From: Nitrospirota bacterium | Lineage (GTDB): Bacteria > JACPQY01 | Assembly: GCA_016190245.1 (NCBI GenBank) | Contig: JACPQY010000044.1 | Span: 1 to 16,084 of the forward strand | Reading direction: 5' to 3' | DNA: 16,084 nt | Shown: positions 8,191 through 15,594 of the stretch, in pieces | Position numbering within the stretch: the stretch's first letter is position 1 | How the letters are laid out: every line of letters begins with the position of its first letter | Made by a program: the position numbers and the translations under genes | The notes under the pieces: generated by a model | The model's database searches: none | The model's input: only the letters and a program-made list of their open reading frames with translations | Told to the model about the DNA's origin: nothing

Positions 8191-8219
8191 ATTATACCGG
8201 CACCGCTCCCCCACGTCAA
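8191..8219 (-). promoter_or_regulatory. Sigma70-type promoter of the polysaccharide operon
   Basis: On the minus strand a -35 box TTGACG (8214-8219) and a perfect -10 TATAAT (8191-8196) are separated by exactly 17 bases. Transcription should begin near 8184, giving a leader of about 30 bases before ATG 8153. This also argues against the longer upstream start for the Wzz/BY-kinase gene. Confidence 0.85.
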
Positions 8220-8245
8220 AGACAATTTCCACCCGCTCTCCCCGT

Positions 8246-8275
8246 TTGACCGCCGGAATTGCGGCGTGATACCCT
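8246..8275 (+). promoter_or_regulatory. Probable promoter of the TPR-kinase gene
   Basis: TTGACC (8246-8251) and TACCCT (8270-8275) are spaced by 18 bases, and a TG one base before the -10 makes it an extended -10 element. It points away from the polysaccharide-operon promoter, and the two -35 boxes are only 26 bases apart. The -10 matches the consensus at 4 of 6 positions. Confidence 0.5.
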
Positions 8276-8349
8276 AAGGTTGGGATGCAGCCCGGCACGT
8301 TTCTACCCGTCCCCCGCCCCGATCGAGGCGGCTGCCTCGTGCACGACTG

Positions 8350-10149
8350 ATGGCACTGTTCGGTCCGAAAGACGAGGGAGATCTCAAGCGGGCCGTCAGG
8401 CTCGAGCAGACCGGCCAGACCGGAGAGGCGATCGAGATATACCGGCGGCTCGGCCGCAACGACGAGGTCATCCGCCTCTACATCAAGATGGGTCAGCCGA
8501 AGCTGGCGGCCGAGATGTATCTGCGGGCCGGCCAGGGTGAGCGGGCCTATCAATTGCTCCGAAGGATGAAGGGCCGCGATGAAGGGGCGCGCCTTCTCCA
8601 GAAGCACGGCCACGCCCTCCTGGCCGCCAAGCTCTACATGGAGGCGGGCCGATACATGAGCGCCGCCGAACTCTACCAGGCCGGAGGCCAATTCGCCCTC
8701 GCCGCCGAACTGTTCGAGAAGGCGGACATGCCGGGGGAGGCCGCCGCCCTCTACGAGCAATCGGGCCAGATCGCTAAGGCTGCGGAACTCTGGCGGAAGG
8801 TCCTCCTTCTGGATCTCAACCGGCACCATCTGGAACCCGGCCATGCGACGGACACGTTGCAGCCCCTGGCCACCCGCTGCGCCTCTCTCTTTTATCAGCT
8901 CGGGCGTTTCACGGAATCGGCCGACCTCTTGTTCCGCGTCGGGGCCCTGGACATGGCCGCCGCCATTTATGCCAAGGCGGGAGACACCGAGAAAGCGATC
9001 AAGCTCTACGAGGACCTGGGCAACTATGCGCGCGCGGCGGAACTGGCGGCCCGCTCAGGCAAGAGCGAGGAGGCGTGGCTCCTCCAAGCCCGCCACCATG
9101 AGGAACGAGGCGACCTCCCGTCCGCCATCAAGGCCTACCTGTCGGCCTCTCGCTTTGCGGAGGCGGGCGGCTTGCTGTGGAGGCTCGGGCGATTGGGCGA
9201 GGCAGCCGACTGCTTCGAGAGGGACGGCCAGTACGCCTGGGCGGCCGACCTCTATCGCGAAGCCGGGCAGAAAGAAAAAGCGGCGCAGTGCGATGTCAAG
9301 GCCGGGCGGCGACCGCCCGGCGCGGCCACTGCGGCCGCAGCCCAGGCCCAGCCGGTCAAACCCAAGCCGGCGGTCTCGCGCTATCAGCGCAACGAGGTTC
9401 TCGGACGCGGCGGGATGGGCATCGTCTACAAGGCCGATGACAAGGTGCTCGGCCGCGTCGTCGCGCTCAAGGTTCTGCCCGACGAGTACAGCCGCAACGC
9501 CGAGGCGATCGATCAGCTCATGCGCGAGGCCCGCGCGGCCGCCGCCCTGAACCACCCGAACATCGTCACCATCTTTGACGCGGGCCGCGAAAACGAGCAG
9601 TATTTCATCGTCATGGAATACGTGGAAGGCACGCTGCTGAAAAGCCTCATCCGCGCCGCCAAGAAACTCTCGATGCAGGATTGCCTGGGGGTGGCGCGCC
9701 AGCTCTGTCAAGGGCTCGGTTACGCGCACTCCCGAAAAATCATCCATCGTGATATCAAGCCCGGGAACGTCATGATCACGTCTGACCGCATCGTCAAGAT
9801 CATGGACTTCGGCCTGGCCAAGAAGCTGGGGGGGGGCGCCTCGACCAAAAGCGAGGTGATGGGCACGCCATACTACATGTCCCCGGAGCAGATCGAGGGC
9901 GCGGACACGGACCACCGCAGCGATCTCTATTCCCTCGGCGCGACGCTGTTCGAACTGGTGGGCGGTCGCCCGCCGTTCGTGGAGGGCGACGTGCCCTACC
10001 ACCACCGGCACTCGCCGCCGCCCGACCCCGCCCTCTTCAATGCGGATCTGCCGACCGCGTGGTCCGAGACGATCCTGCGTTGCCTGGACAAAGACCCGGC
10101 CGGCCGATTCGATTCAGCGCTTGAGGTCCTGAAAGCCTTGGAGGCGTGA
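8350..10149 (+). CDS. TPR-repeat Ser/Thr protein kinase (PknB/Hanks type)
   Basis: This 599-residue, apparently soluble protein has two parts. Residues 10-315 are about a dozen short helix pairs rich in Ala, Leu, Tyr and Gly (for example AAELYQAGGQFALAAELFEKA), a TPR-like protein-binding solenoid. An Ala/Pro linker (about 320-344) leads to a Hanks-type kinase at 345-599. All catalytic marks are present: GRGGMG (352-357), Lys374 in ALKVL, Glu393, HRDIKPGN (466-473), DFG (486-488) and GTPYYMSPEQ (505-514). There is no membrane segment or signal peptide. The order is the reverse of the common layout, with kinase first and TPR after. ATG 8350 is the only good in-frame start; no Shine-Dalgarno is seen. 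The stop overlaps the next ATG as TGATG. The gene is divergent from the polysaccharide operon. A link to it is inference; substrates are unknown. Confidence 0.94.
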   Translation: MALFGPKDEGDLKRAVRLEQTGQTGEAIEIYRRLGRNDEVIRLYIKMGQPKLAAEMYLRAGQGERAYQLLRRMKGRDEGARLLQKHGHALLAAKLYMEAGRYMSAAELYQAGGQFALAAELFEKADMPGEAAALYEQSGQIAKAAELWRKVLLLDLNRHHLEPGHATDTLQPLATRCASLFYQLGRFTESADLLFRVGALDMAAAIYAKAGDTEKAIKLYEDLGNYARAAELAARSGKSEEAWLLQARHHEERGDLPSAIKAYLSASRFAEAGGLLWRLGRLGEAADCFERDGQYAWAADLYREAGQKEKAAQCDVKAGRRPPGAATAAAAQAQPVKPKPAVSRYQRNEVLGRGGMGIVYKADDKVLGRVVALKVLPDEYSRNAEAIDQLMREARAAAALNHPNIVTIFDAGRENEQYFIVMEYVEGTLLKSLIRAAKKLSMQDCLGVARQLCQGLGYAHSRKIIHRDIKPGNVMITSDRIVKIMDFGLAKKLGGGASTKSEVMGTPYYMSPEQIEGADTDHRSDLYSLGATLFELVGGRPPFVEGDVPYHHRHSPPPDPALFNADLPTAWSETILRCLDKDPAGRFDSALEVLKALEA

Positions 10150-10466
10150 TGAAACCATTCGGTATTCCGGGCCTTTTCTTGGCGGCCCTGCCGGCCCTGA
10201 GTGGCTGCGAAAAAATCAAATCGCTGATCCATCCGCCGCCGGCCGAAAGCCCCGCGGGCCAAGACGAGAAGGCGGCTGCCCCCGAACCGAAGCCGCTACC
10301 CGCCGAACGTGAATCGGAAGTGATTGGGCTGCAGCGCGATGCCAGCCGCTTGGTGCGTGATTCTCACCTGAGGAAGAGCCTCATCGAGGCCCAGGAAGAG
10401 GGCCTCGAGGCTCAACCGCCGGCCGAGTCCAACTGGACGAAGACTACGCCCCAGCGCAAACCCTGA
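10149..10466 (+). CDS. Small putative lipoprotein
   Basis: The 105-residue product starts with a short signal peptide ending in the lipobox LSGC, with Cys20 as the expected lipidated residue. The rest is Pro/Glu/Ala-rich and then charged, with no recognised domain, so it is probably an extended or coiled periplasmic tail. The ATG at 10149-10151 overlaps the kinase stop as TGATG and follows GGAGG by 4 bases, a good coupled start. GTG 10146 would add one residue. It is likely cotranslated with the kinase. Whether it is a partner, sensor or structural lipoprotein cannot be seen. Only one positive charge (Lys2) precedes the hydrophobic stretch, which is low but acceptable. Confidence 0.75.
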   Translation: MKPFGIPGLFLAALPALSGCEKIKSLIHPPPAESPAGQDEKAAAPEPKPLPAERESEVIGLQRDASRLVRDSHLRKSLIEAQEEGLEAQPPAESNWTKTTPQRKP

Positions 10467-10481
10467 TCTGAAACGATCAGG
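10462..10481. terminator. Hairpin at the convergent gene ends
   Basis: CCTGATC and GATCAGG form a perfect 7-bp inverted repeat with a 6-base loop, sitting in the 10-base gap between two converging genes. It contains both stop codons, TGA 10464-10466 on plus and TGA 10477-10479 on minus. No T-run follows on either strand, so a role as a bidirectional terminator is only possible. Confidence 0.4.
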
Positions 10482-11613
10482 CCGCGGACGGTGGTCCCGC
10501 GGGTCGCGCAGCGTCCTTGTCCTGAGCCGGTGAACCGCGCGGTGGGCCGGCAGGCTCGGGGCGATGATACTCCCGCCGGTAGATGTCGAGGAAACTCAGG
10601 ATGATCGCGAGCACCACCGGCCCCAGGATGATCCCCGTGAACCCGAACAGCTTGATCCCGCCCAGGATGCTGAAAAAAAGGAACACCGTCGGCAGCTTCG
10701 CCTTCCCGCCAATGATCATCGGCTTGAGGATGTTGTCCACGGTGCTGATCAATAGGGCACCTACGCCGAGCAGGATTCCCCCGCGAAGGGTATCGCCCGC
10801 GGCAAAGAGGATGATCGAGCCCGGCAGCCACGCGAGCGACGCCCCACCGATGGGGAGGACCCCGCCGAGGAAGGTCACCACGCCCGCCAGAATGGGGAAC
10901 GGCAAGCCGAGGGCCAGGAAAAGAAGCACGATGAGCGTCGCCTGCACGGTTGCAGTGGTGAGCACGCCGGTGATGACGGAATTCAGAATCTCGTAGAAGC
11001 GGTGGAAGATGCGATCCTTCTGCTCCGGGTTCATCGGGATGAGGCTCTTGATGTTCTGGGCCAGCCCGGGCCCGTCCCGCAGAAAGAAGAACAGCGTGAA
11101 AATCAGGATGGCCAGGTACGCGATGCCCTTGAGAAAGCCCTTCGCTCCGGTCGGGATGAGGCGGATGACGAGGCGGGCCGTCCGATCGAGCAGGGCCTGC
11201 ACCCGTTCGGGGCTTGAGAGGGTTTCGATGTTCAGCCGGTTCTCCGCGAAGTCCATCCACGTGGAGGGGAAGAGCCCGAGGAACTGCCGCACCCGCGCGG
11301 TCATGTCCTCGTGCTTGATGTAGTTCTCGAACTGGGTGTACGCCTCCACGATCTCCCCCCCCAACGTGGTGGCGATCATCGTGAGGGGCACCAGGAGGAC
11401 AAGCAGGATGATCACCGTGACGAGCGCCGCGGCCAGTCCCTTTCGGCCTCCGAGCTGCCGGGTAAGGCGTTCCTGGACCGGAAAGAACACCACGGCCAGG
11501 GTCGCGGCCCAGAAGATCGGAAGGAGGAACGGCTCGATGATCAGGTAGAAGGCCCACAAGAGCAGGATGAGCGCTGTAAAGAAAAAGCCTACAAATAAGT
11601 ACTTACGATCCAT
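10477..11613 (-). CDS. AI-2E family transporter (UPF0118/TqsA/PerM-like permease)
   Basis: This 378-residue inner-membrane protein has the layout of the AI-2 exporter family. Two or three N-terminal helices (about 7-45 and 58-83) are followed by a soluble, amphipathic stretch of about 85-160. A helix at about 163-180 is followed by a C-terminal bundle at about 218-345. Family marks are DNILKP (293-298), the glycine-rich GGVLPIGG (250-257) and ILGGIKLFGFTGIILGP (316-332). Members export autoinducer-2 or other small solutes, or work in ion and osmotic homeostasis, so the substrate is open. The last 30 residues are a Pro/Ala-rich tail. The start is ATG 11611-11613 with no obvious Shine-Dalgarno. 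It follows the lolC/E-like gene by 35 bases and is probably read through from it. Its stop converges on the lipoprotein gene. Confidence 0.92.
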   Translation of the reverse strand: MDRKYLFVGFFFTALILLLWAFYLIIEPFLLPIFWAATLAVVFFPVQERLTRQLGGRKGLAAALVTVIILLVLLVPLTMIATTLGGEIVEAYTQFENYIKHEDMTARVRQFLGLFPSTWMDFAENRLNIETLSSPERVQALLDRTARLVIRLIPTGAKGFLKGIAYLAILIFTLFFFLRDGPGLAQNIKSLIPMNPEQKDRIFHRFYEILNSVITGVLTTATVQATLIVLLFLALGLPFPILAGVVTFLGGVLPIGGASLAWLPGSIILFAAGDTLRGGILLGVGALLISTVDNILKPMIIGGKAKLPTVFLFFSILGGIKLFGFTGIILGPVVLAIILSFLDIYRREYHRPEPAGPPRGSPAQDKDAARPAGPPSAA

Positions 11614-11648
11614 ATCTAATCTACAACATCAATCGAAAGCACGCGTGC

Positions 11649-12881
11649 TCACTCGTACCGAAGGGCCTCTACCGGATCGAGCCGCCGCGCCGCCCTCGCC
11701 GGGTAGAGCGTGGCGGCCAGACAGATGACCAGAGCCGACACGCCCACGATACCGAACACCAGCGGCTGCATGTTAACCGGAAGCGTGGTGATATAGTACA
11801 CGTCCGCCGGCAGGTGGACGAATTGGAACTGCTTGAGAAGGAGGCACAGCGCGTACCCGCCCGCGAGGCCCAGACCTGTCCCCGTGACGCCGATCAGGAG
11901 CCCCTGCCACACGAAGATCCGGCTCACCATCCGCGCGGTGGCCCCCATGGCGCGCAGGATCGCCACGTCCCTGCCCTTCTCCATGACCATCATCACCAAG
12001 GTGGCCACGATGCCGAAGCTCGCCACAACAATGATGATGAGAAGGATGAGGAACATGACCGTCTTCTCCAGTTTGAGCGCGGCGAACAGGTTCTGGTTCA
12101 TCTCCATCCAGTGGCGCGTGAAGTAGTCGGCGCCCAGCCCCTCCTCGAGGGTGCTCCCCACGCGATGTGCTCCGTAGATATCGTGTACCTTCACCTCGTA
12201 GCCGGTGATCCGCCCGCTCATGTTGAAGAACTCCTGAGCCTCCGGCAGCGCGATGTAGACAAAGCTCGAATCATACTCGTACATGCCGGTTTGGAAGATG
12301 CCGGCGACGCGGAACGTCCGAAACCTCGGCACCATCCCCACCGGGGTAACTTCTCCCAGGGGTGAGATGACATCGAGGGTATCGCCCATGAACACCGCGA
12401 GGTTGCGGGAGAGCTCGCGGCCCACCACGATGGGGGCCGGCTCGCCGGGGACGGCGCGGTCCAGCGCATCCAGCGACCCCTCCACCATGTTGCGCAGGAG
12501 GTCGGTCACGTTCGCGTGGCCTCCGGGCTCGATGCCTTTGATCACTACGCCGGTCAGGTTCCCCAGAGACCGGACCATGGCCTGCGAGAAGATGAACGGA
12601 GAGACCGCGGCCACGCCGGGCGCCGACTCCATCTGGCGACGCAGATCCGCGGAAGGCTCCATGCCTCCCCCCCCCCGGCGAAGCACCACGAGGTGCGCGT
12701 TTGTTCCCAGGATCTTGCTCCGCACCTCCTCCTCGAAGCCCCCCATCACGGAAAGAACGACGACCAGCGCCATCACGCCCAAGGCGACGCCCAGCACCGA
12801 GATTCCGGTGGTGACGGAGATGAAGACCTGTTTGCGCTTGGCCAGCAGGTAGCGGCGGGCGACAAACAGAGGGACATTCAC
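11649..12881 (-). CDS. lolC/lolE-like: LolC/LolE-type lipoprotein-releasing ABC permease
   Basis: This 410-residue permease matches LolC/E in length and layout. It has one N-terminal helix (about 20-48), a large periplasmic domain (about 50-270), then three helices at about 273-299, 320-350 and 372-394. Family marks are the N-terminal FVARRYLLAKR, RDVAILRAMGAT (304-314) before the third helix, and the end YPARAARRLDPVEALRYE. LolC/E with ATPase LolD extracts lipoproteins from the inner membrane for delivery to LolA. The start is GTG 12879-12881, overlapping the lysS stop as GTGA, with AAGGTGG 7 bases upstream. The open frame extends further but over lysS. A run of ten G encodes a tetraglycine at about 70-73. 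The usual lolD partner is not next to it; the following gene is an AI-2E permease. C or E cannot be told apart here. Confidence 0.92.
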   Translation of the reverse strand: MNVPLFVARRYLLAKRKQVFISVTTGISVLGVALGVMALVVVLSVMGGFEEEVRSKILGTNAHLVVLRRGGGGMEPSADLRRQMESAPGVAAVSPFIFSQAMVRSLGNLTGVVIKGIEPGGHANVTDLLRNMVEGSLDALDRAVPGEPAPIVVGRELSRNLAVFMGDTLDVISPLGEVTPVGMVPRFRTFRVAGIFQTGMYEYDSSFVYIALPEAQEFFNMSGRITGYEVKVHDIYGAHRVGSTLEEGLGADYFTRHWMEMNQNLFAALKLEKTVMFLILLIIIVVASFGIVATLVMMVMEKGRDVAILRAMGATARMVSRIFVWQGLLIGVTGTGLGLAGGYALCLLLKQFQFVHLPADVYYITTLPVNMQPLVFGIVGVSALVICLAATLYPARAARRLDPVEALRYE

Positions 12882-14368
12882 GTCGCGTCCACCTTGGGCG
12901 GTCTGAGCAGAGGGAAAAGGATCACGTCGCGGATGGACGCCGACCCGGTGAGGAGCATCACGAGCCGGTCGATCCCGATCCCCTCCCCCGCCGCGGGAGG
13001 CATCCCGATCTCGAGGGCGGTCAGGAAATCCTCGTCCACCGCCGCCCACTCGCGCTCCTCCTCACGCCGATGCCGAACCTGCTCCTCGAAGCGTCGCCGC
13101 TGGTCGATGGGATCATTGAGCTCCGAGAAGGCGTTCGCGATTTCCTGGCCGGCGATAAACAGTTCGAAACGGTCCACCACGCTCGGATCCTCATCGTTGC
13201 GTCGGGCGAGCGGCGAGACCTCGATCGGGTAGCGCGTGATGAATGTGGGCCGTACAAGTTTCGGCTCCACCAACTCTTCGAAGAGGGCCATTTGCAGGGC
13301 GCCGGGGCCGCCCGTGCCTTCCAGCGCGTCGAGCTTCAACCCGCGCTCGACCGCGAGCCGCTGCAGCCGGTCCGGATCGCCCACGTTCTCCTCCGGCAGC
13401 CCGCCCACGCGGACGAGCGACTCGGCCAGCGTGAGCCGCGGCCAAGGAGGCGTCAAGTCCAATTCGCCCTCGCCGAACGTCACGCGGTGGCCGCCGACGG
13501 ACTCCTTCGCGACCTCTCCGATGAGGGCCTCCGTGAGGTCCATCAGGTCCTCGTAGGTGGCAAAGGACTGGTAGAACTCCAGCATCGTGAACTCGGGGTT
13601 GTGGCGCGTGGAGATTCCCTCGTTTCGGAAGTTCCGGCCGATTTCGAACACGCGCTCGAGTCCGCCGGCCACCAGACGCTTGAGGTAGAGCTCTGGGGCA
13701 ATCCGAAGGAACAACCTCATGTCGAGCGTGTTGTGGTGGGTGACGAACGGACGGGCCGAGGCTCCACCGGCCAGCGGTTGCATCAGGGGGGTCTCCACCT
13801 CGACGTACCCCCGATCAGTCAGGAAACGCCGGATCCCGGCCAGCACCTTCTGTCGAACCTCCACCATTCGGCGCACCTCGGGGTTCACGATCAGGTCCAG
13901 GTACCGCTGGCGATAGCGCAGCTCGACGTCGGCCAGGCCGTGCCACTTCTCCGGCATCGGTCGCAGGCACTTGGTGAGGATCTGGAACGACTCTACCGCC
14001 AAGGTCAGTTCGCCGGTTCGCGTCCTGAACAGGCGGCCCTCGGCGCCCACCCAGTCGCCCGTGTCCAGCCACCGCGTCTGGGCAAACCCTTGCTCGCCCA
14101 TCGCATCCCGCCGAAAATAGACTTGGAGCTTCGCGCCACCTCCGAGGAGATGGGCAAAGATCGCCTTGCCGAACGAGCGAAGGGTGAGGACCCGCCCGGC
14201 GATCTTCAACGATCCGTCGGCCTTCTCCAGTTCCTCGCTCGTCCTCGGGCCGAAGTCGCGGATGACGTCGGGGATGGAGTGGGTCGGCCTGAAGCGGTTG
14301 CCGTAGAGCGGGAGACGGCCCTCCCGCAGTTCGCCCAGCCTCTGGAGACGTGCAGCCCGTTCGTCCAC
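12878..14368 (-). CDS. lysS: Lysyl-tRNA synthetase, class II
   Basis: This 496-residue cytoplasmic enzyme charges tRNA-Lys with lysine using ATP. The N-terminal OB-fold anticodon-binding domain spans about 50-135. Class II motifs follow: motif 1 in RRFLTDRGYVEVETPLMQP (180-198), motif 2 in FEIGRNFRNEGISTRHNPEF (241-260) and motif 3 in GEGIGIDRLVMLLTG (461-475). The LysRS-typical QEIANAFSELNDP (408-420) is present. Length fits the family at about 490-510. The start is taken as GTG 14366-14368, two bases after the prfB stop; CTG 14374, overlapping that stop, is a less likely alternative. No strong Shine-Dalgarno is seen, so coupling to prfB translation is probable. It overlaps the lolC/E-like gene by four bases. 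Gene order prfB-lysS-lolC/E is, from memory, common in Deltaproteobacteria and relatives. Confidence 0.97.
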   Translation of the reverse strand: MDERAARLQRLGELREGRLPLYGNRFRPTHSIPDVIRDFGPRTSEELEKADGSLKIAGRVLTLRSFGKAIFAHLLGGGAKLQVYFRRDAMGEQGFAQTRWLDTGDWVGAEGRLFRTRTGELTLAVESFQILTKCLRPMPEKWHGLADVELRYRQRYLDLIVNPEVRRMVEVRQKVLAGIRRFLTDRGYVEVETPLMQPLAGGASARPFVTHHNTLDMRLFLRIAPELYLKRLVAGGLERVFEIGRNFRNEGISTRHNPEFTMLEFYQSFATYEDLMDLTEALIGEVAKESVGGHRVTFGEGELDLTPPWPRLTLAESLVRVGGLPEENVGDPDRLQRLAVERGLKLDALEGTGGPGALQMALFEELVEPKLVRPTFITRYPIEVSPLARRNDEDPSVVDRFELFIAGQEIANAFSELNDPIDQRRRFEEQVRHRREEEREWAAVDEDFLTALEIGMPPAAGEGIGIDRLVMLLTGSASIRDVILFPLLRPPKVDAT

Positions 14369-14370
14369 GG

Positions 14371-15508
14371 TCAGGCCCGCGCCGATCCCCCGCCCTTCTC
14401 CTTGAGTTGGGCGAAGAGCACGGCCTCGATGAACGGCTCGATGTCGCCGTCCAGCACCCGCTCCACGTCGCCACGCTCGAGGTTCGTGCGGTGGTCTTTG
14501 ATGAGGCGGTAGGGCTGAAGCGTGTACGTCCGAATCTGCGACCCGAAAGAGATGTCCGCCTTCTGGTCGTGAACCGCCTTCACTTTCTGATCCCGCTTCT
14601 CCTTCTCCATTCCATAAATGCGGGAGCGGAGGATCTTCATGGCGATATCCCGGTTCTTGTGCTGCGAGCGCTCGTTCTGGCACTGGACGACGATCCCCGT
14701 CGGAAGATGCGTCAGGCGGACCGCCGACTCGACCTTGTTCACGTTCTGTCCCCCGTGGCCGCCGGCCCGGTACGTGTCCACCTTGAGGTCCTCCGGACGG
14801 ATTTCGATCTGGATGTCCTCGCTCATCTGGGGGATCACGGACACCGAGGCGAACGACGTGTGCCGCCGGTGGCTGGAATCATAGGGCGAGATGCGGATGA
14901 GCCGATGGACTCCGTTCTCGGTCTTCAGCAGACCATACGCGAAATCGCCCTCCACGAGGAGCGTCGCGCTCTTCACGCCGGCCTCCTCGCCGTCCAGACA
15001 GTGCACCACTTCGACCTTGAAGCCCCGCTCGCCGCACCAGCGCGTGTACATCCGCATGAGCGTCTCGGCCCAGTCCTGCGCCTCGGTACCGCCCGCGCCC
15101 GCGTGGAGGCTCAGGATCGCGTTGCGGGCGTCGTCCTCCTTGTCCAGGAGCAGCCGGAGGCGGGCGGAGTGAAGGGTTTGAGCTAGACCGTCCAGCATCG
15201 AGTCCGCTTCGCCGACGGCCTCGGCTGTGGGATCCTCCCTGACCAGCTCGACCATCGCTCGCGCGTCCTCGAGCTTGTGCCCCACCCCGTCCCAGAAGTT
15301 CAGGTCGTCAATCCGCCGCGAGCGCTCTTTCAGGAGATCCTGAGCGCGGCGCCCCGATTCCGTCGCCCACAGGTCGGCCGCCTCAAGCTGTCGATCGATG
15401 TCCTGGATGGAAAGGCGCAGTGCGTCGAGGTCAAAGATGACCTCGGATCTTGTCGAACTCCGTCCGCAACTCTTCGATTCGATCGCTCAGGTCCTTCACA
15501 GTGTGCAT
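14371..15508 (-). CDS. prfB: Peptide chain release factor 2, with +1 programmed frameshift
   Basis: RF2 recognises UGA and UAA stop codons in the ribosomal A site and triggers release of the finished protein. The gene is read in two frames. ATG 15506-15508 opens 25 codons ending in CTT (15434-15436), followed by in-frame TGA (15431-15433). A +1 shift over the T at 15433 then gives GAC and 353 more residues to TGA 14371-14373, for 378 in total. The catalytic GGHGGQ lies near 249-254 and [12 protein letters not shown] near 136-146. The recognition tripeptide is SPY (207-209) instead of the usual SPF. A frame-blind gene caller would start at GTG 15283-15285 and lose 74 residues. Expression should be autoregulated: low RF2 lets the ribosome pause at UGA and shift. 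It heads the prfB-lysS-lolC/E operon. Confidence 0.96.
15430..15444 (-). promoter_or_regulatory. RF2 +1 programmed frameshift site
   Basis: On the minus strand an internal Shine-Dalgarno-like GAGGT (15440-15444) is followed by a 3-base spacer CAT and the slippery CTT TGA C (15430-15436). The layout matches the known prfB signal, in which an SD-like element sits 3 bases before CUU UGA C. As in E. coli, the stop is codon 26. Confidence 0.95.
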
Positions 15509-15517
15509 GGCGCGGGG

Positions 15518-15545
15518 ATTATAGCAACGCACCGGCCGTATTCAA
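15518..15545 (-). promoter_or_regulatory. Extended -10 promoter of prfB-lysS-lolC/E
   Basis: A perfect TATAAT (15518-15523) is preceded by TG one base upstream (an extended -10), with TTGAAT (15540-15545) as -35 at a 16-base spacing. Only nine bases separate the -10 box from the prfB ATG, so the transcript should begin about 1-3 bases before the start codon. No Shine-Dalgarno can fit. Confidence 0.8.
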
Positions 15546-15578
15546 CTGCTGTCCTCCAAGGCCGCGCGCCTCCTGTAG

Positions 15579-15594
15579 CGCGCTGGTCAGCGCG
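15579..15594. repeat. Short GC palindrome (REP-like?)
   Basis: CGCGCTG and CAGCGCG form a perfect 7-bp inverted repeat around GT. It lies in non-coding sequence upstream of the prfB promoter. It could be one copy of a dispersed extragenic palindrome, but only one copy is seen in this window. Confidence 0.35.

Noticed and set aside
2523-10466. A new defence or toxin system around the kinase and polysaccharide genes
   Set aside because: All the enzymes fit known polysaccharide assembly and Hanks-kinase families, and no nuclease, toxin or sensor pair typical of defence islands is present.
11638-11649. A 12-bp perfect palindrome, AGCACGCGTGCT, at the lolC/E-like gene stop, as an operator
   Set aside because: It is single, short and partly coding, and no matching promoter could be found beside it.
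13070-14512. A 480-codon plus-strand frame over lysS
   Set aside because: It is antisense to a clear lysyl-tRNA synthetase, and the composition reflects the opposite strand. No motif or start context supports it.
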